Shown here piece after piece: positions 1-9,715 of a stretch of DNA of 64,000 nt. The notes under the pieces were generated by a model, which was not told the origin of the DNA, searched no databases, and was given only the letters and a program-made list of their open reading frames with translations. The stretch comes from Calamus simplicifolius (Eukaryota > Streptophyta > Magnoliopsida > Arecales > Arecaceae). Both the position numbers and the translations under genes were made by a program. The stretch covers positions 827,855-891,854 of the forward strand of contig UESW01003881.1 of assembly GCA_900491605.1 (NCBI GenBank), in the 5' to 3' direction. The stretch's first letter is position 1; each line of letters begins with the position of its first letter.

Positions 1-1080
1 TTGAACTTACCTTGTAATAGCATGAGAGGTCTATAAAACCCTTCTCTTGAAACGATGAAAAAATGATATGAATGAATGAATGAAATATTTTGAGAACTTT
101 CTTTCAAGTTCTATTTTCATTGCCTTGAGCAATTGATCCTCCATGAGGGAGTTAGGCATGAGGCCAAAGTGTTCTTGCTACCAAACCCTAGTCCAGTCTA
201 TCTCCTCTACCAAGCTCTACCAAACAAACCCTAATCCTCATATCACTATCTCATAATCGACCACCAATCCTCTCTCCCTAAATTTTAGGCATCCATACCT
301 GAAACCCTAGCCGCTACCCTCTCCCTTGATCTATCTTCAAAGCCACCGCCCTCTCTCTTATTACATCTCCAAAGCCGCCACCCTCTGTCTTGATTCATCT
401 CCAAAGTCGCCGCCCCTATTTTGATTCATCTCCAAAGTCGAGGATGCCTTTTTGCCTCTGAATCGAGATAAAAAAACCTCATGTAAAAGATAATTTTCTC
501 ATCCAGAAATTTTATCCACTAGCGAAAGATCTTCTACTAACACTAGGAGCGCATCATCGTCGAGTAAATCAACATTTTCCTTACTCTGTGATTTTGATTC
601 TGTGAAAGTTAATGAGCTTGTCTTCTCTGAAGTTTCTCAATTCCAGACTATCCTAATACACTTCTTTATTTTCTAAAAGTTCTATTCCTGAACTGTTACT
701 TTCTACATCACATAATCTGTTCTCTTATTCTTCTCTTATTTTCGGATGAATTAGTCATCTTCTAAAATACTTAAAAAAATTAATTTTCATCAATTCATTG
801 ACAGTATAATCACCTCTTTCCTTGTGCTGCATCCATGTGCTCATCCATTTCATTAATATTTATGAGAGAAACTCCACTCTCACTTGAGATAACACCATCT
901 CAGTATTAACATAGGTGAAGTTCTTTCAGTATCTCTGTTACTAACAGATATTTGTCCATAATTATTGAACTTTATTAAGAGTTCAAAGACCCAATCCTTC
1001 AACAGTAACAGTAAGCACTTACAAGTTAGACACTTCGAGTCATCCACTTATCAACAACTTATTTTTATCCATTAAACCTA
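1..1080. other. Non-coding DNA left of Copia relic A
   Basis: I see no supportable gene here. The DNA is AT-rich, apart from a C-rich minisatellite at 310-435. Because the Copia relic to the right reads leftwards, part of this stretch may be its 3' untranslated region and LTR. I found no second copy to prove an LTR. Confidence 0.5.
310..435. repeat. 32-bp minisatellite, four units
   Basis: Four imperfect head-to-tail units of about 32 bp each begin with a gccgcc-like block and end with atctccaaa. The alternation of C-rich and TTGATTCATC blocks is clear by eye. I recognise no coding function. Confidence 0.7.
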
Positions 1081-2489
1081 AAACTAGTGATTTCCTAGTG
1101 TTAGGTTGGGTTGCCATTGTTGGTGGATCTTTAATCATGGAGTTTAAGACCCATACTACTTGAGGTCTTTTTCACTAAGCCTTTTGAAAGAGGTTTAGTG
1201 AAAGGATCGGCTAAACTATATGACATAATAAAGATTCACTGTTTAAACTTTGAAGCTACGAATTTGTAGCATGACCAAACTCGATCCAACATGGAATTTG
1301 CGTGGTTAATCCTTGGTCAGATCAACCCAGTCGAGTCAAAATTTCCACTTCTTTGAATGATCTTTTACTGTTAACCTGTTCAATGCTTCGGAGATATAGG
1401 TTTGGGCGACGATAATTAAAGCAATACCCGACAATGGGGCCTACCGTAGTATGAAATAACGTTACGTTGGCCATGACGCATCGTTAAACCCTCATACGGG
1501 TCCAACGAAAGCGATGGTGCACTGGCCATGACCCATTCGGTGGACTCTCACCGTGGTGCAACGAAAGAGAGGGTAGAAGGAAGCATTGATGCCGCCAGCT
1601 AGTCGCAGACACTATATAAAGGGGGAAAACCGGAAAACACCACAGCAACTATATAAAGGATCGGCTAAATTATATGACAAAATCTTCAATGCTTGAAAAT
1701 TGAAATGCCCATAATAAAGATGCCAAAGAGTAGAATCATCTGCAATAGTAGCCTTGAAACAATTCGAATGATCATTAATAGATAAAGTTAGAAGAAACAT
1801 TTGATTCTTGGTCATCTTTACATGAACAATTAAAGTATTATTTTTATCATGAATAGAAAGACTCAAGTTTGCATTTGTATATGACATCCTTTTTCAAGCA
1901 ATTGCCCCAAACTTAAGATATTGTTTTTCATATCTAGAACATAATAGACATAAGAGATATACCTTTGCTCACCATTCTTCAATTCGAGCAAAATTTTACC
2001 TTTGCCTTTACCGGTTTTTGAGACAAATTACCAAAAGTAATGCTACCATATTGTTTTTCTTCAAGCTCAATGAAAAACTCCTTTTCTCCACATGTAATTC
2101 GAAGCACCCGTATCAAGATACCACATGCTGGAGCTATAGTTTTCAAACTTGTTATAGGCTAACAACAACACTGGTTCTTGCTTCTCTTCTTCTTCTTTAT
2201 CAACAAAATTCACTCTCTCTTCCTTGTTGCTAGTATTGTACCAACATTCAAAGGTATAATGACTAAAGTTCTTATAATAATAGCATTGAATTTTAGATTT
2301 ATCATACCTCCATTTTGACTGTCCACCTCATCCACAGCTTTGACCTCGACGGAAACTGCGACTATAGCCATGTCTACGACTTCAAAATAAATTGCCTTCT
2401 TTTCTTTTATTTGATTGCTACCATCTACTGCATCTTCCTCTGCCACGAGAACCTTTGCTTTGTCTTCATTGAAATTCTCTACTTGATTC
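1081..2489 (-). mobile_element. Copia relic A, left part (RNase H tail, pre-integrase, protease, zinc knuckle)
   Basis: This is a decayed minus-strand Ty1/Copia polyprotein, read right to left. At about 2240-2300 is a CCHC zinc knuckle whose second Cys has become Tyr. At about 2080-2130 is the aspartic protease signature WYLDTGASN followed by MCG. At 1640-1887 is a GAG-pre-integrase block (LWHLYYGHFNFQALK). At about 1160-1226 is the C-terminal RNase H tail (LADPFTKPLSKG). Integrase and reverse transcriptase are missing: the pre-integrase frame runs straight into a second copy of the LADP tail at about 1660. The element is a dead fragment. Its gag part continues beyond the Gypsy insertion at 8688. 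Family assignment rests on motif order and is secure; the lineage within Copia is not resolved. Confidence 0.85.
1202..1680. repeat. Direct repeat flanking an intervening segment in Copia relic A
   Basis: A block of about 25 bp containing GGATCGGCTAAA and TATATGACA occurs at 1202-1226 and again at 1656-1680. Both are antisense copies of the SxxLADP tail of Copia RNase H. The roughly 430 bp between them contains no recognisable Copia domain. This fits illegitimate recombination or a local duplication that fused the pre-integrase domain to the end of pol. Confidence 0.7.
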
Positions 2490-2969
2490 TGATGGGGCCA
2501 GTTGATCCCACAAAAAATAAAATTTTTTGAACGGCTCCAAAGGTCCAGACTCTAACTCCAGCAACGGCCTCCAGCGTCGGCTTCCAGCACCAGCCACTAG
2601 CGTCGGCCTCCAGCATCGGCTTCCATGGCCAGCCGCCAGCATCGGCCTTCAGCGTCGGCTTCCAGCGACAGGCCCCAGCGCCGGCCCCCGAGGTCGGCAC
2701 ATCAAAGGCCAACCCCCGCCAAGGCCGGCCTCTCCAAGCTAGCCGGCCCCGGCATCTCCACGCCAGGCGGCCCCTACTTCTTCAGGCTAGCCGACCCCGG
2801 CACATTGCTGGCCGGCCACGGCGTCTCCAGGCTAGCCGGCCCGGCACATTGCTCGCCGGCCGCGGCGTCTCCAAGCTAGCCGGCCCCGGCGTCTCCACGC
2901 CAGGCGGCCCCTACTTCTCCAGGCAACTCGGCCGCGGCGTATCCAAGGCAGCCGGCCCCGGCATCTCCA

Positions 2970-3870
2970 GTCCGCCGAGTCGGCCAAGGCCATCCCAGGC
3001 AGGTCCGACTCGGCCCCGGCGTCTCCAGCTCCGCCGAGTCGGCCAAGGCCATCCCAGGCAGGCCCGACTCGGCCCCGGCGTCCCCAGTCCGCCGAGTCGG
3101 CCAAGGCCATCCCAGGCAGGCCCAACTCGACCCTGACATCTCCAGTCTGCCGAGTCGGCCAAGGCCATCCCAGGCAGGCCCGACTCGACCACGGCGTCTC
3201 CAGGCTAGCCGTCCCCGGTACATTGCTGGCCGGCCATGGCGTCTCCAAGCTAGCCGGCCCCGGCACATTGCTGGCCGGCCACGGCGTCTCCAAGCTAGCC
3301 GGCCCCGGCGTCTCCACGCCAGGCGGCCCCTACTTCTCCAGGCAACTCAGCCACGGCGTCTCCAAGGCAGCCGGCCCCGGCATCTCCAGTCCTCCGAGTC
3401 GGCCAAGGCCATCCCAGGCAGGCCCGACTCGGCCCCGGCGTCTCCAGCTCCGCCGAGTCGGCCAAGGCCATCCCAGGCAGGCCCAACTCGGCCCCGGCGT
3501 CCCCAGTCCACCGAGTCGGCCAAGGCCATCCCAGGCAGGCCCGACTCGACCCCGGCATCTCCAGTCCGCCGAGTCGGCCAAGGCCATCCCAGGCAGGCCC
3601 GACTTGACCCCGACGTCTCTAGTCCGCCAAGTCGGCCAAGGCCATCCCAGGCAGGCCCGACTCGGCCCCGGCCACCCTAGTCCGTCAAGTCGGCCAAGGC
3701 CATCCCAGGCAGGCCCGACTTGGCCCCAGTGTCTCCAGTCCGCCAAGTCGGCCAAGGCCATCCCAGGAAGGCCCGACTCGGCCCCGGCGTCTCCAGTCCG
3801 ATGAGTCGGCCAAGGCCATCCCAGTAAGGCCCGACTCGGCCCCGTCGTCTCCAAGTCCACCGATTCGGCC
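2970..3870 (+). repeat. 58-59-bp GC-rich tandem array in 5' LTR
   Basis: Head-to-tail units of 58-59 bp contain GAGTCGGCCAAGGCC and CCCGACTCGGCCCCGGC. Unit starts measured at 2977, 3036, 3094 and 3152 give spacings of 59, 58 and 58. The array is interrupted near 3190-3390 by a second repeat class (CACATTGCTGGCCGGCC). Because the unit has almost no stop codons, it creates long open frames on both strands. These are composition artefacts. Confidence 0.9.
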
Positions 3871-4150
3871 CCACACCGGCACTGCCTTGCCGACGGGATA
3901 GGCCTCAGCCATCTCAGGACGACCTAGCTCGGCCCCAACAAGACGGGACCCCGGTTCCCGCCAGATCAGCCCCAGCGATTCAAAAATCCGTTCACGCGCG
4001 CTGCCCGACAGCGCCTGACGCGCGCCGCCCGACAGCGCCGATGCGCACCGCAGCGCCAACATGCGCCACCCGATAGCGCCAGATCCGACAATTCGACGGC
4101 CCCGCCGGCTGATGGGACGCAGACCCACATGATCATGCCAGCGTCAACCC

Positions 4151-4160
4151 CTATAAAAGG
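4151..4160 (+). promoter_or_regulatory. LTR TATA box (5' LTR)
   Basis: The sequence CTATAAAAGG lies about 265 bp before the LTR end. It is conserved at 8410-8418 in the 3' LTR and in both LTRs of the Tat-like element (21931 and 33321), always as CTATAAAAGGGTAA. This conservation between families supports it as the core promoter that starts the R region. Confidence 0.75.
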
Positions 4161-4422
4161 GTAAATTACATCAAAAACTGGGTACGCACACTTTACGCAC
4201 TGGATGCCCTAACTCTCAAAGGAACTACCTGATCCTTCTGAGATCTCTCCTTCTTCTAAGCTCTCTCGAGCTCCTTCTCTGCTGTGACCTCTGTCACTAA
4301 CTTGGGCGTCGGAGGGTCCCACCGGAGAACCCTCTCTAGTCTTGGGACTTCTTTGCAGGCGATCCGGTGAATAAGAAGAGCCTCCGTTCCCAGCGTCCAG
4401 GAGGGGTGATCGAGCATCAATA

Positions 4423-4443
4423 GATTGGCGCGCCAGGTAGGGG
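4423..4443 (+). other. Primer-binding site region
   Basis: Directly after the LTR is GATTGGCGCGCCAGGTAG, nearly identical to the sequence after the 5' LTR at 22224 and similar to that at 38979. Its position is right for minus-strand priming. I do not assign the tRNA because I cannot compare it with a tRNA set. Confidence 0.7.
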
Positions 4444-4512
4444 GCGCTGAGAAAAAGTAGCGAACGATCTCCCGGAGCTACATCTGTCGTCCCCTCTTTT
4501 CTCCCAGAAGCC

Positions 4513-6128
4513 ATGGTGGTGACGCGAGCTCGGGATGCCTCTGTCAGCTGTCCGACTGGGCTCATCCCGCCAGCTGGACAGCAGGAAGCCAATCCCCCAG
4601 CTACCAGCCTTCCTTTGCCAGCCCGCCACCGAATGCCGCTGTCCAGACGGTGGAGCAGCAAGCAACCCTCTCCCAGCAAGTTTAGAACCTCACTGCCATG
4701 GTCCACGGACTCCAGCAGCAGCAGTCCGTGGCCACCCAGCACAAGACTGCTCCCCCCGCCAGCCAGATGTCGGCAAGGGGAGGCTCCCCCGGCGAGGGAC
4801 CGGCCGACGTCAAGCTTCCCCCAGGAAGCCTCGCCGCGAGCCCTCCAAGCGGTCACGGTCCTCTGACCGTGGCCCCAACAAATTTCCTCCCAAGCCGCAT
4901 TATCACGAGGAACCCAGGCGGAAGTCCCCACTTTCGTCTCCATCTCCGTCCGCCTCCTCTTCTTCTTCTTCCTCCGAGCCACCTCGGAGGACCCCGACGA
5001 TCAACCGCCAGGCGGAGGAACGCCTGGAGGAGTACAACAGGCGACTAGACGAGCTCGCCAAGAAGGTCAACCGTCAGCCGGAGGAAGAGTTCGACGCTTG
5101 TCCTCCCTACACTCGCCGCATACTGGAGGAACCGGTTCCCTCCAGGTTCCGCTTCCCCCATGTGGACCCGTACGATGGTACGACCAACCCCCTCGACCAC
5201 CTCGAAAGTTACAAGGCTATGATGCAAATCCAGGGTGCCCCAGACGCCCTCCTCTGCAAGGCCTTCCCCGCAACTTTGTGGAGGGCCGCATGCGCATGGT
5301 ACTCACGCCTGCCCCCTCACAGCATCGACTCCTTCTGGGAGCTGGAGAGGGCATTTTTGGCCCACTTTGACGCCTGCCGCCGGATCCCAAGGATGGCAGA
5401 CAGCCTCTTCTCCGTCCGCCAGAAGGAAGGAGAGTCACTGCGGGACTTCATGTCCCGATTCAAAACCGCCGCCCTCGAGGTCTACCATCTCGACGATGCG
5501 GTGGCCTCCCTAGCGCTGAAGCGGGGACTCCTTCCGTCCCGCTTCACCTTCTCCCTGGATAAGAAGCCCCCGAGCTCTTATTCCGACCTCCTCCTCCGGG
5601 CCCAAAAGTACATCCGCGCCAACGAGGCTGACTCATCCAGAAGGAAAGCCGGCAGGAGTTCCAATAAGAAGCCAACCCCCACGGAACCAGCTGAGGGACG
5701 ATCAAGGTAGCCCGAGCCGCCCAGTCGCTTTGACCAACGGCCCCAGGCGCTGGTTCCTAAGGCGCGGTTTACTCCTCTCACGGCTCTGATCTCCCACATC
5801 CTGCTAGAGATTGAGGAGGAGCCGTACTTTTAGCGCCCACGTCCCCTAAAGTCAATAAACCCCCACAACAAAGGGCTTTACTGCCGGTATCACCAAGACT
5901 GTGGGCATGACACCGAAGATTGCCGCCAGTTGAAGAAGACCATTGAAAAGTTTGTCCAGCAAGGCCACTTGGGCAAGTTCGTTCGAGGGAACCTCACGGC
6001 CCCGGGTGCGTCGGCACCTCCAGCGCCTCGGATTTGCCCCAACAATGCCCCAATGGAAGGAAGCAAGCTGGCGTCAAAATGGGAAACTTCTCCCCCACAT
6101 TCGGAATGCGGACGGTACTCTCGGTAGC
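4513..6128 (+). pseudogene. gag: gag polyprotein, frameshifted, no pol
   Basis: The start MVVTRARDAS at 4513 matches the start of gag in the autonomous element (MVVTQAQDAS at 22331), so I prefer it to the in-frame ATG at 4535. Two frame changes between 4600 and 4800 break the N-terminal part. The retrotransposon gag core is then open to 5710: NRQAEERLEEYNRRLDEL, FPHVDPYDGTTNPLDHLE, FLAHFDACRR, LLLRAQKYI. After a stop at 5708-5710, homology continues to a CCHC-like YCRYHQDCGHDTEDC block near 5880. That block is followed by the usual QGHLGKFV sequence. Gag would form the particle and bind RNA. No protease, RT or integrase follows. It is decayed, but the core is still readable. Confidence 0.85.
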
Positions 6129-6206
6129 TTGCTGATCCTTTAATAAAGTATTATTCAAAATATCCTTGTCTTATCATGACCTTGGGATGAGTGTACTTCT
6201 TAGCCA

Positions 6207-6419
6207 AAGACCGACTCCGTGTCGGCACCAAAGACCAACTCTGCATTGACGCAAAAGACCAACTCCGCGTTGGCACCAAAGATCGACTCCGCATCGGCAC
6301 CAAAGACCGACTCCGCGTCGGCACAAAAGACCGACTCCGCGTCGGCACCAAAGACCGACTCCGCGTCGGCACCAAAGACTGACTCTGCATCGGCACAAAA
6401 GACCGACTCCGTCGGCACC
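6207..6419 (+). repeat. 24-bp minisatellite, nine units
   Basis: Nine near-identical 24-bp units (AAAGACCGACTCCGCGTCGGCACC) lie between gag and the 3' LTR. Each contains the imperfect inverted pair CCGACTCCGCGTCGG, so single strands could form short hairpins. The unit length is a multiple of three, which keeps several frames open on both strands; these do not resemble known proteins. Confidence 0.93.
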
Positions 6420-6653
6420 CTCAAGTTCTATGGGGGCAGACAAACCCCCAGGCCGGTTCAAAAGGAACCTGACGATGCCCCGCTCTCAGGTCACCCTACG
6501 GGGTTCACTCCCGGTACCCGCGTTGGGGAAGGATTACTGGCCGCCCTCGGCTGGCCAAAGAAGGCACGCAGACGTCCATCCAAAGCAGCGCAAGGTGCAA
6601 AGGTAAAAGTTCTACACTCCTTTCACTTAGCCAATACGGGGCATGCAAGCTCA

Positions 6654-6671
6654 AGGAGTCTGGGGGGCATT
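6654..6671 (+). other. Polypurine tract
   Basis: The purine-rich run AGGAGTCTGGGGGGCAT sits immediately before the 3' LTR start TGATGG. A similar G-run precedes the 3' LTR at 32352. The position and composition fit the plus-strand priming site of an LTR retrotransposon. Confidence 0.8.
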
Positions 6672-8682
6672 TGATGGGGCCAGTTGACCCCACGAAAAAT
6701 AAAATTTTTTGGACGGCCCCAAAGGCCCAGACTCTAACTCCAGCGTCGGCTTCCAGCGCCAGCCGCCAGCATCGGCCTCCAGCGTCGGCTTCTAGCACCA
6801 GCCGCCAGCGTCGGCCTCCAGCGTCGGCTTCCATGGCCAGCCGCCAGCGTCGGCCTCCAGCGTTGGCTTTCAGCGACAGGCCCCAGTGCCGGCCCCCGAG
6901 GCCGGCACATCAAAGGCCAACCCCCGCCGAGGCCGGCCTCTCCAAGCTAGCCGGCCCCGGCGTCTCCACGCCAAGCGGCCCCTACTTCTCCAGGCTAGCC
7001 GGCCCCGGCACATTGCTGGCTGGCCACGGGGTCTCCAGGCTAGCCAGTCCCGGCACATTGCTCGCCGGCCGCGGCGTCTCCAAGCTAGCCGGCCTCGGCG
7101 TCTCCACGCCAGGCGGCCCCTACTTCTCTAGGCAACTCAGCCGCGGCATATCCAAGGCAGCCGGCCCTGGCATCTCTAGTCCGCCGAGTCGGCCAAGGCC
7201 ATCCCAGGCAGGCCCGACTTGGCCCCGGCGTCTCCAGCTCCGCCGAGTCGGCCAAGGCCATCCCAGGCAGGCCCGACTCGGCCCCGGCGTCCCTAGTCCA
7301 CCAAGTCGGCCAAGGCCATCCCAGGCAGGCCCAACTCGACCTCGGCATCTCCAGTCCGCCGAGTCGGCCAAGGCCATCCCAGGCAGGCCCGACTCGACCA
7401 CGGCGTCTCCAGGCTAGCCGGCCCCGGCACATTGCTGGCCGGCCACGGCGTCTCCAGGCTAGCCGTCCTCGGCACATTGCTGGCTAGCCATGGCGTCAGC
7501 AGGCTACCCGGCCCCGGCACATTGCTGGCCGGCCACGGCGTCTCCAAGCTAGCCGGCCATGGCGTCTCCACGCCAGGCGGCCCCTACTTCTCCAGGCAAC
7601 TCGGCCACGACGTCTCCAAGGCAGCTGGCCCCGGCATCTCCAGTCCGCCGAGTCGGCCAAGGCCATCCCAGGCAGGCCCGACTCGGCCCCGGTGTCTCCA
7701 GCTCCACCGAGTCGGCCAAGGCCATCCCAGGCAGGCCCGACTCGGCCCCGGCGTCCCCAGTCCGCCGAGTCGGCCAAGGCCATCCCAAGCAGGCCCGACT
7801 CGACCCCGGCATCTCCAGTCCGCCGAGTCGGCTAAGGCCATCCCAGGCAGGCCCGACTCGGCCCCGGCATCTCCAGTCCGCCAAGTCGGCCAAGGCCATC
7901 CCAATCAGGCCCGACTCGGCCCCGGCCTCCCCAGTCCGCCAAGTCGGCCAAAGCCATCCCAAGCAGGCCCGACTCGGCCCCGGCGTCTCCAGTCCGCCAA
8001 GTCGGCCAAGGCCATCCCAGGCAGGCCCGACTCGGCCCCGGTGTATCCAGTCCGACGAGTCGGCCAAGGCCATCCCAGGTAGGCCCGACTCGGCCCCGTC
8101 GTCTCCAAGTCCGCCGATTCGGCCCCACACCGGCACTGCCTTGCCGGCGGGATAGGCACCAGCCATCTCAGGACGACCTAGCTCGGCCCCAACAAGACGG
8201 GACCCCCTGTTCCCGCCAGATCAGCCCCAGCGATTCAAAAATCCGTTCCTCTGACGCGCGCCGCCCGACAGCGCCTGACGCGCGCCGCCCGACAGCGCCG
8301 ATGCCGCCGCAGCGCCAACATGCACCGCCCGATAGCGCCAGATCCGATAATTCGACGGCCCCGCTGGCTGATGGGATGCAGACCCACGTGATCATGCCAG
8401 CGTCAACCCCTATAAAAGGGTAAATTACATCGAAAACCGGGTACGCATACTTTACGCACTGGATGCCCTAACTCTCAAAGGAACTATCTGATCCTTCTGA
8501 GATCTTTCCCTCCTCTAGAGCTCTCTCGAGCTCCTTCTCTGTTGTGACCTCTGTCACTAATTTGGGCATCGGAGGGTCCCACCGGAGAACCCTCTTCGGT
8601 CTTGGGACTTCTTTGCAGGCTATCCGGTGAAGAAGAAGAGCCTCCATTCCCAGCGTCCAGGAGGGGTTATCGAGCGTCAACA
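6672..8682 (+). repeat. 3' LTR of the gag-only Gypsy element
   Basis: This LTR is 2,011 bp. It has the same order of blocks as the 5' LTR, with a different number of 58-bp and CACATTGCTGGCCGGCC units. The TATA box is at 8410-8418. The last bases ..GTCAACA abut the target-site duplication GATTC at 8683-8687. Confidence 0.9.
7180..8110 (+). repeat. 58-59-bp GC-rich tandem array in 3' LTR
   Basis: This is the counterpart of the array at 2970-3870, with the same GAGTCGGCCAAGGCC...CCCGACTCGGCCCCGGC unit and the same interrupting block at about 7400-7590. Copy number differs between the two LTRs, pointing to slippage or unequal exchange after insertion. Confidence 0.9.
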
Positions 8683-8687
8683 GATTC

Positions 8688-8990
8688 GAATTTCTTATCT
8701 CTAAGTGTGAGCTTCGTTTGCAAAGAATGCTCCATAGAATTTTCTTCTTCTCTGATCAAACCTTGCATCCAGGGAATGCAAGATTTTCTCTATCACTCAA
8801 GCATCTTCTATCTTTTCTCCATTTTTGTGAGAAGTTGTTGATCTTTCCTTTCTTCAGTAAGGTATGGCTACAAATTCTCAATACATTCTTTACTCGATTT
8901 TTAAATTTATTTTTCTTTGAAACTATGGACTTCTAAAAGGTCATAATTTTTTTTGTTAAATTAGTAAAATAGAAAAGTTGCCAGTTCTAC
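8688..8990 (-). mobile_element. Copia relic A, right part (gag)
   Basis: The minus strand continues the Copia relic that ends at 2489. At about 8730-8800 a gag-like stretch (EKILHSLDARFDQ) resembles the conserved KILRSLPxKFD motif of Copia gag. It stands upstream of the zinc knuckle, as expected. Together with the GATTC duplication, this shows that the Gypsy element landed inside a pre-existing Copia element. Confidence 0.7.
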
Positions 8991-9009
8991 AACGATGAAC
9001 GAAAATGTA

Positions 9010-9353
9010 CCCATGCAAAGACTAAAATATGAGCATGCCAACATGAAAATAGGGAGCAAACCATATCATGATATTGAAGCGTGGTAACATAAAATTATAT
9101 AGTATTGCATAAGAAAAAACTGAGTGATTGGAAACAGCCATGGCGCCAACTCGCTAAGTAAATCACGGTCAACAGCAAAGTAAACACCACAGTCCAAAAA
9201 ATGAGAAATATTTTGAGCACGAAAGAACTCTTTTCGCTGCCAGAATAAAGGGTGAAGAGCTCTACCAGTTCATGACATGGCAGCTATAGGAATGTCAAAT
9301 AGAAAGAGCATTAATGTTCAAATTAATACACTATCTTGCTACAAATTTGTTGA
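9010..9353. repeat. Orphan copy of the protease 3' flank
   Basis: This block closely matches the DNA downstream of protease gene 1 (15541-15810) and of copy 3 (47413-47757), including GCGTGGTAACATAAAATT and the block around CCATGGCGCCAACTCG. No protease coding sequence follows here: similarity stops at about 9353, just where the 3' untranslated region would begin. It is a truncated duplicate. Confidence 0.88.
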
Positions 9354-9513
9354 AAAAAGTTTAAATAAAAGTAAAAAAGGGGACCCACGCGCGAGTAAAA
9401 AGCTCGCGTGTTGCTGGCATTACGCTCGCTAGGCGAGGTTCAGCGAACGCTCGCGAAAACACTCACTTGAGCGTTAGTGGCCAACAGCCAATTTTTTTTT
9501 TAATATATATGCA

Positions 9514-9715
9514 GGGGAGATTTGGTCATTGTTATTCAAAAGGGCTAGAATAGCTGAGTTTATGACCACCTTCCTTTTCCTCAGCATCACCATCCTCACC
9601 ATCATGAGTGTGGTGAGGTACCCTAGCATGTACTCCATTGTGGGCATCCAGGGGATTGCTTGGACGTTTTGGAGGCATGATCTTTGTCTAAGTACTGCTG
9701 ACACCTCTGATTTTG
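9514..9715 (+). pseudogene. PIP1-type aquaporin exon fragment
   Basis: The plus frame from 9514 reads GEIWSLLFKRARIAEF, then FLFLSITILT, then VGIQGIAWTF. This closely matches the first transmembrane region and following loop of plant plasma-membrane intrinsic proteins, especially the PIP1 class, where VGIQGIAWAFGGMIF is typical. A one-base shift at about 9673 takes the frame out of GGMIF. A stop and a second shift follow, and no NPA motif is present. Only about 65 codons of a protein of about 290 residues remain. It is a dead fragment with no visible promoter or other exon, and was probably carried in by duplication or a transposon. Confidence 0.8.

Larger units (their letters stand above)
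2490..4422 (+). repeat. 5' LTR of the gag-only Gypsy element
   Basis: This LTR is 1,933 bp. It starts TGATGGGGCC and ends just before the primer-binding site. It holds, in order, an upstream block rich in CGTCGGCYTCCAGC motifs (about 2560-2690), a 45-bp-like block with GGCCGGCCACGGCGTCTCC, the 58-bp arrays, and a TATA region near 4150. It differs from its partner by many substitutions and by array copy number (1,933 against 2,011 bp), so the insertion is not very recent. Confidence 0.9.
2490..8682 (+). mobile_element. Gag-only Gypsy (Tat-like) LTR retrotransposon with ~2-kb LTRs (TR-GAG type)
   Basis: A complete element bounded by two LTRs, 2490-4422 and 6672-8682. Both begin TGATGGGGCCAGTTGA and end in ..TCAATA or ..TCAACA. 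A perfect 5-bp target-site duplication, GATTC, flanks it at 2485-2489 and 8683-8687. The internal region of only 2.25 kb holds a primer-binding site, a decayed gag, a 24-bp minisatellite and a polypurine tract. Protease, reverse transcriptase, RNase H and integrase are absent, so it must have moved with proteins supplied in trans. Gag, primer-binding site and TATA region resemble the autonomous element at 21129-33611, which is a plausible type of helper. It sits inside Copia relic A and is therefore younger than that relic. Confidence 0.92.

Noticed and set aside
2977..3860. Regularly spaced repeats that might suggest a CRISPR array
   Set aside because: There are no unique spacers: units are contiguous tandem repeats in plant LTRs, and nothing prokaryotic is in the window.
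2527..4128. Long open frames on both strands rich in Pro, Arg, Gly and Trp (also at 6671-8159)
   Set aside because: They lie in the GC-rich 58-bp LTR arrays, whose unit lacks stops in most frames on both strands. The proteins just repeat the unit and match no family.
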